From Panopea generosa (taxonomy: Eukaryota > Mollusca > Bivalvia > Adapedonta > Hiatellidae): DNA of 64,000 nucleotides. Of this stretch, positions 48,228-58,829 are shown in pieces. Under the pieces are notes generated by a model. The model ran no database searches and had not been told where the DNA came from. It saw only the letters and a list, made by a program, of their open reading frames with translations. Position numbers and translations under genes: made by a program. Every line of letters starts with the position of its first letter. Within the stretch, counting starts at the first letter, position 1. The stretch covers positions 34,392,632 to 34,456,631 of the forward strand of contig CM055894.1 of the NCBI GenBank assembly GCA_029582155.1. Direction: 5' to 3'.

Positions 48228-50322
48228 TCAATGAGTCTTGCCAAAGTAATGGTCAAGTGGTATACAAACAAAATCATCATCCATTGGTAGTAAAACACAT
48301 TTGCAACAAATTTCTGAAACACCAACAACATGCAATGTACCACTCAAATGTGAAACTCGTTTAATTATAAGGTCCATGGAAGGTAGTGGTAAATGGACAA
48401 AATCAGAGGCACGACTAAATTTTTCAAATACAAAATGTGTTTCTGGGTGTTTATTTAATGTGATTATATTTCTGATAATCCCAACATCATCATTCACAAG
48501 AAAACAATTGTCTCCCTTTGATGTAGAGAAATAAAGGTTAGGAAACTGGATTGCCTTATACTGTGAAGCAACCAAGGGGAAAATAGTTCTTGGAACTGGA
48601 CCATTTATATGATTTTTCTTCAGTTCGACATCCTTACATGCAACTATTGGCATTGTCGGGTCAAAAAGGTTTCCCTTGCTTTCAGAAATTCTTCGTATAA
48701 CTTGTTGTAAAGGCAATGAAGGCTTTCGCATCAATCGTTTGAGATTCCCTAGAAAGCTTTCAAAGACAAAAGTGGAAAAGTTATCAAGTGTGCCAAATTT
48801 TTCTATAGCTTTTGCTAAGTGAACCAGACCATGAACATTAAAAACAAGCATATCTATGCCATATACCTCCAAAAACTTCTGAACAAATTTGCAGAGCAGT
48901 TCCTGTACATAATTTCTGTAACTTTCACAAAAGAAATCGCAAGACAAGCAGAATATACTGACAAACAAAAGCATAAAATGCCTGTATTTTGCAGGTGACA
49001 GATGTTTTTTTAAAACAACAGGACCGGTATATAACAAAAACTGGCGAAATTCTGTGGCCTTCCATCTTTCAACATGATAAAGAGTACGAGCCTTTCGATT
49101 GAATTCCCGTGGCAAATATCCTCTCAGTTGAACCAAATGTTCAGATATGCCCTTTACAGCATTACTACCTATGCGAGATGCATTAGCAACAGGCCCTTTC
49201 ATCCAAAGTCCAATCATGCGTTTTACAACTCCAAGATAGACAAGATGCATAGGATCAGGAGGAAACTGTGATACCATGCCAACTGGCAAATCACTAAATG
49301 GGGTTCGACCGATGTGATGCTCTTCATCCTGCCTTTCAGCAAATGATATATCAGTTCTAAGAGCAGCGTTAGTTTCTGGAAATGTCATTTTTTTTTATTC
49401 CAATATCCATTTTGCGAACACTGGTCGCATCCACTATAACCACTGTGCCCTTTGATTTGTTTAATGTAAGCTTTTGCTGGAGCGTCGCAAATAACACAAG
49501 AAAGTGAAAATACCACTCTGTCATCTGCCGTCTCTGATATTAAAATACCATTTCGAAATAAGTTATCCAATTCAGTGACTAAGTGTTCAAGATATTCAAA
49601 CAAGTTTGATGGCTTACTCTCTCCAGAAAAAAGTCCAATGACGAATGGCTTAGAAATTTGTGGTTTGACAAGCTTACCTAAAATCGGCCAAAACTGGGCA
49701 CAGAACTTTTAAACAATGGCTATCCATCAATATTGACCTGAATAGAAACTTCTTCAACATGTTCAGTAAAAATCATTGTTTTTACCCATTTTTCAATCCC
49801 AAAATGATAATAGCAACCACCAGCAATATTCAAAATATTATAGTTCTTTGCTGTCTTGAGCAAAGTCCTTGCATCTTTCGGTAGGTATGTGTGATATTTA
49901 CGCAAAATAAAAGGCAATGCATTCAGTGAATCATGAGTGATATTGAATGTTGTTACCCAAGAAACCAAAAGAGTTGATAAATTTACATCGGCATCATCAG
50001 AATCTGAATCATCAGACTCAGACATTTCATCTTCAGACCTACCCTCAACAAACTAATTAAAGGAAATTGTATCTGCCGCTTCTGGTTCATGAGATTGATT
50101 ATCCAAGAAATCATCAATAGTTTAAGACAGGATATCGGAACTGACTGTTGTCATTGAAGAGCAAATTGAAATATCATCCTGAACATGTGGACTGCTTTCC
50201 AGCATTGTCGGACTTTGAGACAATTCAAAATCACCAGTCAATGAGATAGCATTACTAATAGCATCAACATGTTCTTGGACATTTGATACAACTTTTCTGC
50301 GTTTAGACCAGTATTAACTCAT
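48228..50322 (-). pseudogene. CACTA/EnSpm-like DDE transposase, decayed
   Basis: Read on the minus strand from ATG at 50322. The N-terminus has a basic SKRRKVV patch (nuclear signal-like), then an acidic SESDDSDSDDADVN stretch. LPKDARTLLKT and VSIQVNIDG follow; the Asp before Gly (about 49727) is the likely first catalytic acid. Next is a Cys cluster (CVICDAPAKAY, then GHSGYSGCDQC). The long last segment (48228-49388, 386 residues) has QFPPDPMHLVYLGVVKR (second Asp at its residue 45), NVHGLVHL and STFVFESFLGNLKR (third acid Glu at residue 210). Defects: TAA at codon 3, TAA and TAG in the N-terminal part, TAG right after IDG, a frameshift near 49690, and a shift at an A9 tract (about 49390) joining the two final frames. 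It cuts and pastes the surrounding element by family inference; this copy cannot. Confidence 0.75.
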
Positions 50323-50929
50323 CCCTGTTATGCAAATCACAAAACGCTTTGTCAATTATTATTGTTTAAATGTTATATATGGGTCGCGAAAATAGATGAC
50401 ATTTGCATAAAACGCTGTATCGAGTGCTTGCAAGGTGCCAATTTTTAAAATATACGTAAAAGGTCGAATAAAATTATAACCAACTATATTTAAATATAAT
50501 ACATTTCACAAATAGTAACATATCTTACCATTGTTTAAGTTTTTTTAATTTAGTTTTGATTTCACTTTGTTTTTGGCGGAATTTGTGGAAATTGAAAGAC
50601 CGACCCGCAGTAAATTCAAAATAAAATAATAGTATTTTTGTTTTAGATTTTTTAAATTTTATTTTACATATTCAAACTCAATATTAGCATAAGTATATTA
50701 ATGTGCCAAATAAAACATTTAAACGCAAAATTTGTGATCTTCTATTCACTGCGTATTTCACTACAATATCAGGCCACTGACGGTCCACCATCGGGAAATG
50801 ATATGAAATTTAATGTCCTTTTTACATAGAATCTATAAATTAAATTTGTTTTTAATATTATAAGAATTACAGTTGTGTATGTTCTCCACAATAATTTTCC
50901 TTCAGAACATATTTTGGACAATTGTGGTC

Positions 50930-51011
50930 CGATAGGAGTCCGACTGGGCGCCGTTATGCCGATATGCCGATCAATTACCCACATGGGTCCGGTATGTGCA
51001 TGCTGACTGGG
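50930..51011. promoter_or_regulatory. right terminal and subterminal repeats of the transposon
   Basis: 'ggtccgatagga', 'gccgatatgccgatc' and 'gggtccggtatg' precede the terminal 'tgctgactggg'. The motif family matches the left end but the array is shorter. Confidence 0.6.
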
Positions 51012-52060
51012 TATATATATATAGTCATGTCTGCTTATCATTTCAGCAATTGCACTTTGCGTTAAATGTATGTATACATTTCAATTATGCATTATTAACA
51101 AGGTTTCATAGAAGTTTAGAAATTAATTGAATAAAAGTGAATTAACATAGAATGGAAATTAGAGTTACATGTCAGATGTTGCATTATGTATCACACATAA
51201 CAGCAATTTGAAAACTTCGTCTTGTTATCTAAATCTGAAAGGTCATGTGTTTTTTTTCAGTGCATGGTTCTAGTTTTGTAACCGAATGCTCGATCGACGA
51301 ATATTACATTGGTATACTTGCATAAACTTTAGTATTAATGATAGAAATTTATTAAGTATCACAAAGAAAACAACATTAAATGGTCACTAGGCAATATGTT
51401 ACTACACTATCAATGTGACTTGTATAGCCTTATTGATATTTGTTCAGTGTAATAAAATTAAACCCGATGATGCTTAAACTATACTATATGATAAGTATTT
51501 ATATGTTTTAACTTATTGACGTGACAAGCGATTGTGTATAACACGTTAACCACTTAAAATATGTTTTATCTAATTTATTTAAAATGCCAAATTTCAAAAG
51601 TATATTTTTTTTTCTTAATATACACATATATGTTATAGCTTTTATAGCTTTGAGAATCGTTTAACAAAACTTAATCACATTTAAACATAATATATTATAT
51701 TGTTTTTAATATATTTCCAATCAAGTTTGGGTTATAGAAACAATATATGTGTTTAGGCTGTACTAGTCTATGATATATGATCAATAATTATCATTTGCCT
51801 TTCGTGTACGTGTAACTAGGATTTTATCGATACACTCAAATTAACAAATAACGATAAAATGTTGCCCCCATACAATATAAAACAACAGCTAAGATATCAC
51901 GTTTGGGTGACACGTTAAGCCACATCATTTTTTTTTCAATTGAGTTGAACACATGTCAGGTTATATACGGCATATCCGTTTATTTATACGTTTTATTTGT
52001 GGCGAAATACCTCAGAATGAATCTGAGAAGTAGCAACGTTCTCCCGCAAGTAACTGTTAT
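51012..52060. other. Ig-gene intron to the right of the transposon
   Basis: AT-rich. A 'ttttttttcag' at 51252-51261 was tested as an acceptor for the missing second half of Ig 2, but the phase-0 frame stops within seven codons. Confidence 0.4.
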
Positions 52061-52074
52061 TTTATCTCACATAC

Positions 52075-52140
52075 TTTTTTGGATCGAGCGAGATTCGAAC
52101 CTACGACCCAAGCGGTGAGAGGAAAGTGATCTTGAGACGG
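52075..52140 (-). mobile_element. tRNA-like SINE head (minus strand)
   Basis: 'gcgagattcgaacctacgac' is a clean B-box complement, followed by 'gaggaaagtgatcttgagac' where the anticodon and A-box side should lie. It is probably a diverged SINE head. Confidence 0.4.
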
Positions 52141-52554
52141 CTGCTTAAAGGACTCCATGTCACAGGATATTATCTACCAGTATTAGTTATTTTTGCAATT
52201 TGTATATACATGGTTATAACTGTACGTAAGCTCAACTGGAATTTCTTGGTTTCTTTTATTAGTAAACACTGTCAGACACGTGAAGTAACATCGGTACAAA
52301 AAGTGTTTTGTTAAGTACGAGTATGTACTTCAACAAAAAAACAGAGTTTAAAATACAACAAGAGACATATTGCTGCCTACATTCGAATTATTATCCTAAT
52401 GTAATACGAGTAATAGTACAAGTAGAAGATGTACAAGCCCAGAGAGAGATTACAAATCAACACTAACCCTGGCGAGGTATACAGTATTTACCAACAACTC
52501 GGACACTACTGTCATGTTCACATGTGGGATAATATCTTTCCCGGGATTGCTCAC

Positions 52555-52797
52555 CGAATACACTCGCCTAAAAGGTGTCCATATAAAATCACAGAAAACA
52601 GAATTGGATGTACAGTGTAAGTAACATTCTTGTTTAGTTTTTGTTTCAATAGCCAACAAAATAGTTTCATATTCTTTGACTGTTGTAACAGTAACAACTA
52701 TTAGAACATAATTCTCAATCGTGAGACATCCCAACCAAAGGGAAAAAAACACCGCAACACTATAACTACAAACATTAAATATAACTATATAGGCCAT
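52555..52797 (-). CDS. possible secreted PAN/apple-like exon
   Basis: The minus-strand frame starts MAYIVIFNVCSYSVAVFFSL, a good signal peptide, and continues TKQECYLHCTSNSVFCDFIW. The Cys-X3-Cys...Cys spacing with following aromatics resembles the core of PAN/apple domains common in molluscan secreted proteins. A donor ('tattcg|gtgagc') sits after FRRVYS, so this may be a signal-plus-domain first exon; the uninterrupted frame continues to 52450. It is antisense within the Ig gene's big intron. No second exon was found. Alternative: a chance hydrophobic frame. Confidence 0.35.
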
Positions 52798-52799
52798 CG

Positions 52800-53985
52800 T
52801 AAAACGCTTTTCTTATTTATTCAAAGCATTTGCTACTAAAAAGGTACATGTCAGTTGCAAATCATTGCAGAAGCGTTTTTAATAAACTAATTTCAATGCT
52901 GGTATGATGTATGAACCTATATACATCTATGAAGCGGAACGTGTGTTATATCATTTTTTTGCAACTTTGCATGTATATGATTCCGGTATAGGACCTAATG
53001 AATTGTATGATATGAAGTCAAATTTCATATTTGTATACGTACAGTCAACTATACCTATTCACTTAATCTAAAGATTTAATTATTTTGGATGAATGGCGTA
53101 TTTTTTTATCGTACGTACAATATGAGGTTTGACTATTAAAGTTGTTAGTTCGATGCCCAAACTTTTTTTTTTCAGAACATTAAAACGTAAAGAACTTGGT
53201 ATAACTTTCTAGTTATGGGACCGGAAATATTACAATATTATTGGAACTCTAGATTTTTAAAAGTTTTTGAATATATTTTGAAATTATACTTGGCAGCCTA
53301 GTATTTTGTATAGCTTTTCACTATCTGGTATTTATAACACATTATAAAATTTTGTTTGTACATAGTCATGCATTTATATAAAAAGTCCAGAGTATGAAGG
53401 CGAAGTCTAATTTGTGTGAATATCCGAATGTTTTTCATCGGTATGGTTAAGAAAATGCATTAATGCTTCAATTGTAGAATAAAAAGATTAAACGAACATA
53501 TTAAAAATGCAATGACATTCGGTTATTTATGCTAGTTTAACATCAACTAAGAATGAGACTTTTTCTTTACATGTGAAAACCTTGTATGTCTCAGATTAAG
53601 GATATATAAAGTTGCCCATTTATTTATGGGTGTTTGTACATAATATATATTATGAAAGGTATCAATGAAAAGTCATTATTACAAATATATCTCGATATCC
53701 GATATGTTTATTTGTAGCATTTTGAATTTGTATCTGAATGCGTTTACTAGGCATCATTTGACTGAATGCCGTATCTGTTCGTTTCTGTAATGAATGCCTT
53801 TAAGGCATATATATAAAAATAACAGGAAGTGTTCAAGTGTTATTTTCAATATTGTCTTGTTCACCTTTACTTATTATTTGCTTCTACACAGTAGGTTTAA
53901 GGTACAAATGTAAACAGTTATGTTTCAAGTCTTTAGTTCACTCTATGTATAATTGGCGTTTTAAGTAAGGCGAAAATACCGAGTC
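52800..53985. other. AT-rich non-coding stretch
   Basis: Nothing supportable was seen in this stretch. Confidence 0.4.
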
Positions 53986-53989
53986 CGGT

Positions 53990-54170
53990 TAGTTAAGTAA
54001 GAAGCGCTTCTGGCTATCATTCCTGGGGCCGTAAGTTCAATTCTCTGACCGGTTACCGTGATAGTTCATATGTAACATTGTATCCTAATGTCATTCGTTT
54101 CTCAAGTGAGAAAGTTGTCAGTTACTTGCTGATATTGTGCGCTCGAACACAGATTAGCCATTCATGATCC
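53990..54170 (+). mobile_element. family A SINE (plus strand)
   Basis: A tRNA-like head ('gtccggttagttaagtaag', then B-box-like 'cgtaagttcaattctctgac') is followed by 'accgtgatagttcatatg', 'atgtcattcgtttctcaag' and 'gttgtcagttacttgctga', the plus-sense of the body seen in the minus-strand copies. Confidence 0.65.
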
Positions 54171-54840
54171 CAAATTAAAGGGATTATATTGGCATATTAC
54201 CGTCAATTCCCTGTCTTAAATACACACACCCAGCATAAAGATACACTTGTAACTTAGATATATACGCGCCTTAAGTGTATAATTGCATTACCTCTTTATT
54301 ACAAACATCGGGTTTCTGAAGCCACGTTTTTTTTGGTTTACATTTGCCATTTTCAACGAACCGCTTTCGGGTTTTCGATCAGTCATCGGATAACATCGTG
54401 AAGACTCGTTCCCGATCTCGTTTTCGAGGCTTTATTCGGGTAGTTTACTGAGTTAAATGTAAACATTGAGCAATACTTTATTGCAGGACGTATTAAAGTT
54501 TTGGCCAATACTCAATTACTGTTAATTTGATAACTTCCAAGTAAATAAAGGTTATACGTCAATACATAAGCATTATTATGTGCACACTGCATACGGGAAA
54601 TGCTGGATTTACAGCGTGTTTGTGTTACTTGCCAAACAAACGAATAAAACGAATAGAATATGCTATGTATTGACCGTTTAAGCCGTGGACAGCCGTCAAC
54701 CAGATTTAAGAAAACTTCTGGCATTCAATCAATATATGTAGAGTGTCATTATTCCGTCTTTTTTATAGTCCTTTTGCCATAGTGAATATATACTAAATAC
54801 TGTGTTTATCTTGTTGGAGGTATAACTTTATTCTTCGTTT
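54171..54840. other. AT-rich stretch before Ig exon 4
   Basis: No exon was found. The minus frame 54512-54724 has no domain. Confidence 0.4.
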
Positions 54841-54843
54841 CAG

Positions 54844-55104
54844 ATAATCCAATAATTTCATTTAAGATAAACAGCACACTTAAGCATTATGTGACCTTTA
54901 TCGAGGGGCAGTCATTAAATATAACGTGTTTAGCTAAAGGAGACCCAACACCTATATTCCAGTGGTTTGGCAGAACAACTGTTTTCGGGCAGTTACCCTT
55001 CGTAGATATAGACAGAGACGATGATACATACACATGAAAGGCGTCTTCAACCCTCAATGTACACGTGTTTGCTAGACAGCAGACTATTAGTGTAGTTGTC
55101 AATT
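54844..55104 (+). pseudogene. Ig-type gene exon 4: Ig domain with TGA at the F-strand Cys
   Basis: The exon follows 'ttcgtttcag' and reads NPIISFKINST, then IEGQSLNITCLAKGDPTP and FQWFG, an I-set-like B strand Cys and C strand Trp. Further on it reads DRDDDTYT, then TGA (55035-55037), then KASSTLNVHV. In Ig folds the motif is Tyr-X-Cys, so the stop sits exactly where Cys is expected; TGA differs from either Cys codon by one base. The frame stays open to 'gtcaatt|gtacgt', making a phase 1-1 exon of 261 bases. Confidence 0.65.
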
Positions 55105-55281
55105 GTACGTATTTTGTATTAACCATGTGCTATCGAATGAGAGATGGCTGTAGTTTCCTCAGTCAAGGCCAACGATATATATCTAAAACTGAAGATTAAT
55201 CAGCTAACTTAGTATAAAGCGAAGCATATAGCGTGGTACTTCATCTACAGGCAAAACGGTGACAACGCTCTAAATAAACAG

Positions 55282-55390
55282 ATCCACCAGGCCAAGTTAC
55301 GTGTTTAATACCATACCCATCTCTGTCTTTACACCCCAACCACTCCATACACTCCGAGCTATTTGCCCCTCTGTCAATTTTTTTTTTAAA
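55282..55390 (+). CDS. possible start of a further Ig exon (weak)
   Basis: 'taaataaacag' is followed in phase 1 by DPPGQVTCLIPYPS, a start seen at the beginning of some Ig or receptor-linker exons. The open frame then passes into a T-rich stretch with no B/F cysteine pair. It may be a truncated exon or chance. Confidence 0.2.
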
Positions 55391-56690
55391 GTTGTACATA
55401 GTCTCAAAACTTTAGATTATTAACCATTTCATGCGTTTGACACAGTATTGTCACTGCTAATTTCAAGTAAAAATAACAAAAACAAACCTGAGGATTCAAA
55501 AAGACATCTCAGAACACATGTGACAATTCTCTCTGTTTAGGTCAACTACCACCATTACATTTCCCGTAGACTTACATAATAGCGTTTGTGCTTAAAACCT
55601 ATTTTTAAAACATCCGTTCATGAAAATGACTTACCTTGCATTCAAGTATCAACATAGATACATAAAAAACAACAAAAAAGGTAAAAAGTGCCACTTTTAA
55701 CCTTTCGGTTCACTGAAGTTCATGATCCCCAGTCTCGGACTGAATTCATTGCATTTCTATAGATTTACAACTAGTGCAATTTGCTGCACTAAATAGTCAA
55801 AATGAGCAAATATGTTATACTTTATTTTTCCATGCTAAAAACCTCCTTTTCTAACAAGTTAAGAAGAAAAATATTCATTGTGGCATTTAAATCTTATTAG
55901 AAAAAAGCTTACAAACATGATATATGCCCTTAACATCCCTATACTTTTTACAGCCAATCACACACCCGGTCTCAATGGTGGTAGCGAACCTAAAGGGGCA
56001 CCTTCACTAATTTTTTCATACTTTTTTATGTTTCATTTGATTCAATACATATTTTCAAACAAAATTATACCTTTGTTATCTGCTTACACACAAAATTGAC
56101 AATTTTAGAGAATTTCCCATGCTGGCCTGCTAAACATGTAAATGAACATCTGTTGCAGCATGAAAATAAGTGAAATAGTTCTAAATATGTGATCTTAAAA
56201 ACTGAATATCTTCTGTATAAATCAATATTTTCATAGACCTGTTTTTGCCATGTTCCGTAATATTGGACAGTAGCCATGTCCGTTTGACTATAGATAGGAG
56301 TGTGTGCATGTATAATTTGCACCCCATCCCCTATTTTACATTGATTTTGTTTAATAACAATTTGTTTCATTTTTTCTCAATTACAGTGATTTTTTCTCCT
56401 CAGTGCACTCTCAATTCTATCATTCCTTGCTATTATACTAATTATCACAAGCCATTTTATATTTAAATGTTATTTCTGGGGAGAAATTAAGAGATGGGCA
56501 GATATGGTGCAGAGGCTGCATGGGCAGTTTATTTATAACATGTGTCCTTTTATCAAACTTGTTGCATACTTTCTGTGATTTTCAAGCATCATATTTTAGC
56601 ATAAATGACCAATGTAACACACAAACAAGCATTTCGTATCATTTCGATGCTTACTTATACACCAATTAGTCACATTTTAATAAAAAAAGT
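55391..56690. other. AT-rich non-coding stretch
   Basis: No gene was recognised. It may contain the left end of the Mutator-like element, but no terminal inverted repeat could be matched. Confidence 0.35.
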
Positions 56691-56694
56691 CATA

Positions 56695-58829
56695 AAAGGC
56701 AAATGTAAATGGAGTTGGATTTAAAATTGGACATAAATTCCATCCAATCACAGGAAAAGTGACTACTAAGGTGGAGAGAGAAGCCCCAGAATTAGTAAAA
56801 TATATGTGTGCTACAACTGTGGAGAATCTGATCCAGGATCCACCAATTCCACCAGAGGCGTTGCCACAAGCACCCGTATCTGATAAACCTGTTGCCAGAC
56901 TCAAGAGGCTGTGGCCTAACAAAGTATCATCTTATAACCGAAGAAAACATGCTACTGAAGGGAAGAAACAGTAAGTGCACTGTATATATAATCTCATTTA
57001 TTCTTCAGAGTGTCTCAGGCAACTTTAGATGTTCACAAAAAGGATTTATTTTTTAAGATTTTTATTTAAATAATTCATCCATTTTATCAATTTGTGTCCT
57101 ATTTAAATGTAAAAATTATCCTTTTATAAATAGAAACACTAAATTATCTAGTAATATTGTGTTTTCATACACATTTCATAAACATCACTCAGAGAAGGCA
57201 TATTGAATTGATAATTTAACCTGATAAATAAAGAAAGGTAATAAAAATCTAAAAAACATACAACTGTCCTAAAATTGTTATTTCCTTCAAAAATGGCTTC
57301 AAAAATGTCTTTAAAAAAGGAAATTGATTTTCTAAATGCAAATTATTTTTAGGACCAACCTGATATATTTGCAGGGATCATTTGAGCTGTTACTAGTTGG
57401 TCCGTATTGGATATTATGGGAAATGATCAATGCAGTCACCCAAGAACATACCACAGATCTCAGAACTCTACAGGCAATTTGAGCTTTGATAGAGCCAATG
57501 AAAAAAAGCCTGGCGTGAACGAGCTGTTTGTGATGCTTGTCAGTATCGATCAGATAAATTTAAACTCTACGAAGAAATCGAAACAGGCAAACCAGGAAGA
57601 AAATCTACCACCGCCAAAGTGAAATTTAACATTGGAATGATACAATCTCCAGTTGCCTCATCAAGTGCTATTAAAATGCTGTTAAGTGCAAACATCTGTT
57701 TCAGGAATGCAAAAATGTGCAACAAAAGTTTGCTCTCTAATAAAGGAAGACAATATAGCTGTCATGAAGAAGAAAAGGCAAGAATTAAAATCAATTAGCA
57801 AATGGAGAAACAGGTCAGAGAAACAAGTTGCTGTACAGTCCGATGGCATGTACAACAGCAGTCTCTATTCAGGAGTGGGACGAACCCCATTTCTGACTGC
57901 AACTCAATGCATATAAACTGTAGCAGAAAACATGACAAAGACAAATCTTATAATTGCCCTTGAAACGGCAAATAAACTTTGCCCCAAACATGGATTTCAT
58001 TCACAGGATGATGATAACTGTGACATGAAATCCAAGGACTGTACAGCTTCTACTTGTATGGAAACCAATATTGGAGATGAGCAATGTCGGCTGAAATGTT
58101 TTTCAGAGACATGTATAATGATGGCCTTGAAATAATATATTTAACTACAGACTCAGACACTAAAGCACACCAAGCTGCAACATACATATACAGACAGAAA
58201 AAACAACAACGCCCGAACATCAAATTGACACCTGACATCTCTCAGACAACCACATGAAACAGATAAAAAAAAGTTCCCATGTATTAAATATGATGCCAGG
58301 AAATACAAAGCAGTATCAATTATATTTAAGAAATCGATTTGCAATCGATATTAGCAAGCGGTGCCAGGCTGAATTTGATTCTGTGCACCAGCAAGAAAAG
58401 GGGGATTTCAAGAAAGTCATGACACGCATCTCCAAATGCATATGTGCTATCAAAAATTGTTATGCTGGTAACCACAGCTACTGCAAATCTCATTCTGCCA
58501 TCTGCAGTGGGGAAAACAATTTCAACTGGATAACGAAGAGTGTTTTTTTCCCCCAATCTTTCAAAATAAACTTGTCTAAAAGTGACAGTGAGCAAACTTT
58601 AATGGAGTGCATTGAATATAGACTTGGAAATGACACCCTTGTTCAAACCAAGCTAAACACAAAAACTCAGAAAGTAAAGGCTACGAATAGATCAATAAAG
58701 CGATCTTTACCAAAAATGCCACTTTCGAACGTAATTTCTAAGCCAGTGCACACAGGACAGTCCACAAATAAATGTCATTTTATTGTTTATACAGGTCTCA
58801 TATCACAGACTTCAATTAAAAACACTTAG
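56695..58829 (+). pseudogene. Mutator-like (MULE) transposase remnant
   Basis: Pieces in order: GHKFHPITGKVTTKVEREAP and VSSYNRRKHATEGKKQ (to 56972); then after a gap HPRTYHRSQNSTGNLSFDRA, AWRERAVCDACQYRSDKFKL and IETGKPGRKS; then CSLIKEDNIAVMKKKRQELK; QSDGMYNSSLYSGVGRTPF (likely first catalytic Asp in SDGM); TVAENMTKTNLIIALETANK; LEIIYLTTDSDTK (likely second Asp); HLSDNHMKQIKKS; and YLRNRFAIDISKRCQAEF with later CKSHSAIC. The order and motifs match the Mutator-like transposase-domain proteins common in molluscs. Breaks: a shift at an A7 tract (about 57502), shifts near 57695, 58085 and 58200, TAA at 57914 and TGA at 58233, where an Arg codon (CGA) is expected before HLS. No terminal repeats or intact helper ORFs were found. 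It is dead as it stands. Confidence 0.72.

Larger units (their letters stand above)
38504..51011 (-). mobile_element. 12.5-kb CACTA/EnSpm-like DNA transposon, decayed, with nested insertions
   Basis: The left end reads CCCAGCTAGCA and the right end, reverse complemented, CCCAGTCAGCA, followed on both sides by a matching 'CATAYCGGA' block. A TA dinucleotide abuts both ends (38502-38503 and 51012-51013). The first ~280 bases are full of GATATCG/CCGATAT motifs, as expected of subterminal transposase-binding repeats; the last ~90 bases have a smaller cluster. Inside, both on the minus strand, are a DDE transposase with IDG, PDPMH and FVFES motifs and a DUF4806-type partner. The DDE pattern is closest to CACTA/EnSpm (Tnp2-like) transposases. 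However, the termini are not CACTA and the target repeat looks like TA rather than 3 bp, so it may be a separate animal clade. Nested repeats occupy much of 38.9-45.9 kb. Confidence 0.7.
36085..55104 (+). pseudogene. secreted or membrane immunoglobulin-domain gene, disrupted, 5' part
   Basis: At least four exons are recognisable: signal peptide (36085-36136), a whole Ig domain (36634-36962), the first half of a second Ig domain (38112-38245) and another whole Ig domain (54844-55104). Splice phases agree as 1-1 at the first junction, 1-1 into exon 3 and 1-1 across the last Ig exon, the classic symmetrical Ig layout. By family this would be a cell-surface or secreted adhesion/recognition protein; the ligand is unknown. 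Two defects are seen: a net 1-base loss in the first Ig exon and a TGA where the F-strand cysteine of the last Ig exon belongs. The second half of Ig 2 was not found, and a 12.5-kb transposon occupies the intron where it should lie. Transmembrane and 3' exons were not found. It could be a pseudogene, an allele with defects, or a working gene with sequence errors. Confidence 0.7.

Noticed and set aside
51262..51300. Missing F-strand exon of Ig domain 2 after 'ttttttttcag'
   Set aside because: The phase-0 frame hits a stop within seven codons and has no Tyr-X-Cys motif.
56677..56922. Minus-strand 81-codon frame opposite the Mutator-like N-terminal piece
   Set aside because: It is the antisense of a better-supported plus-strand frame.
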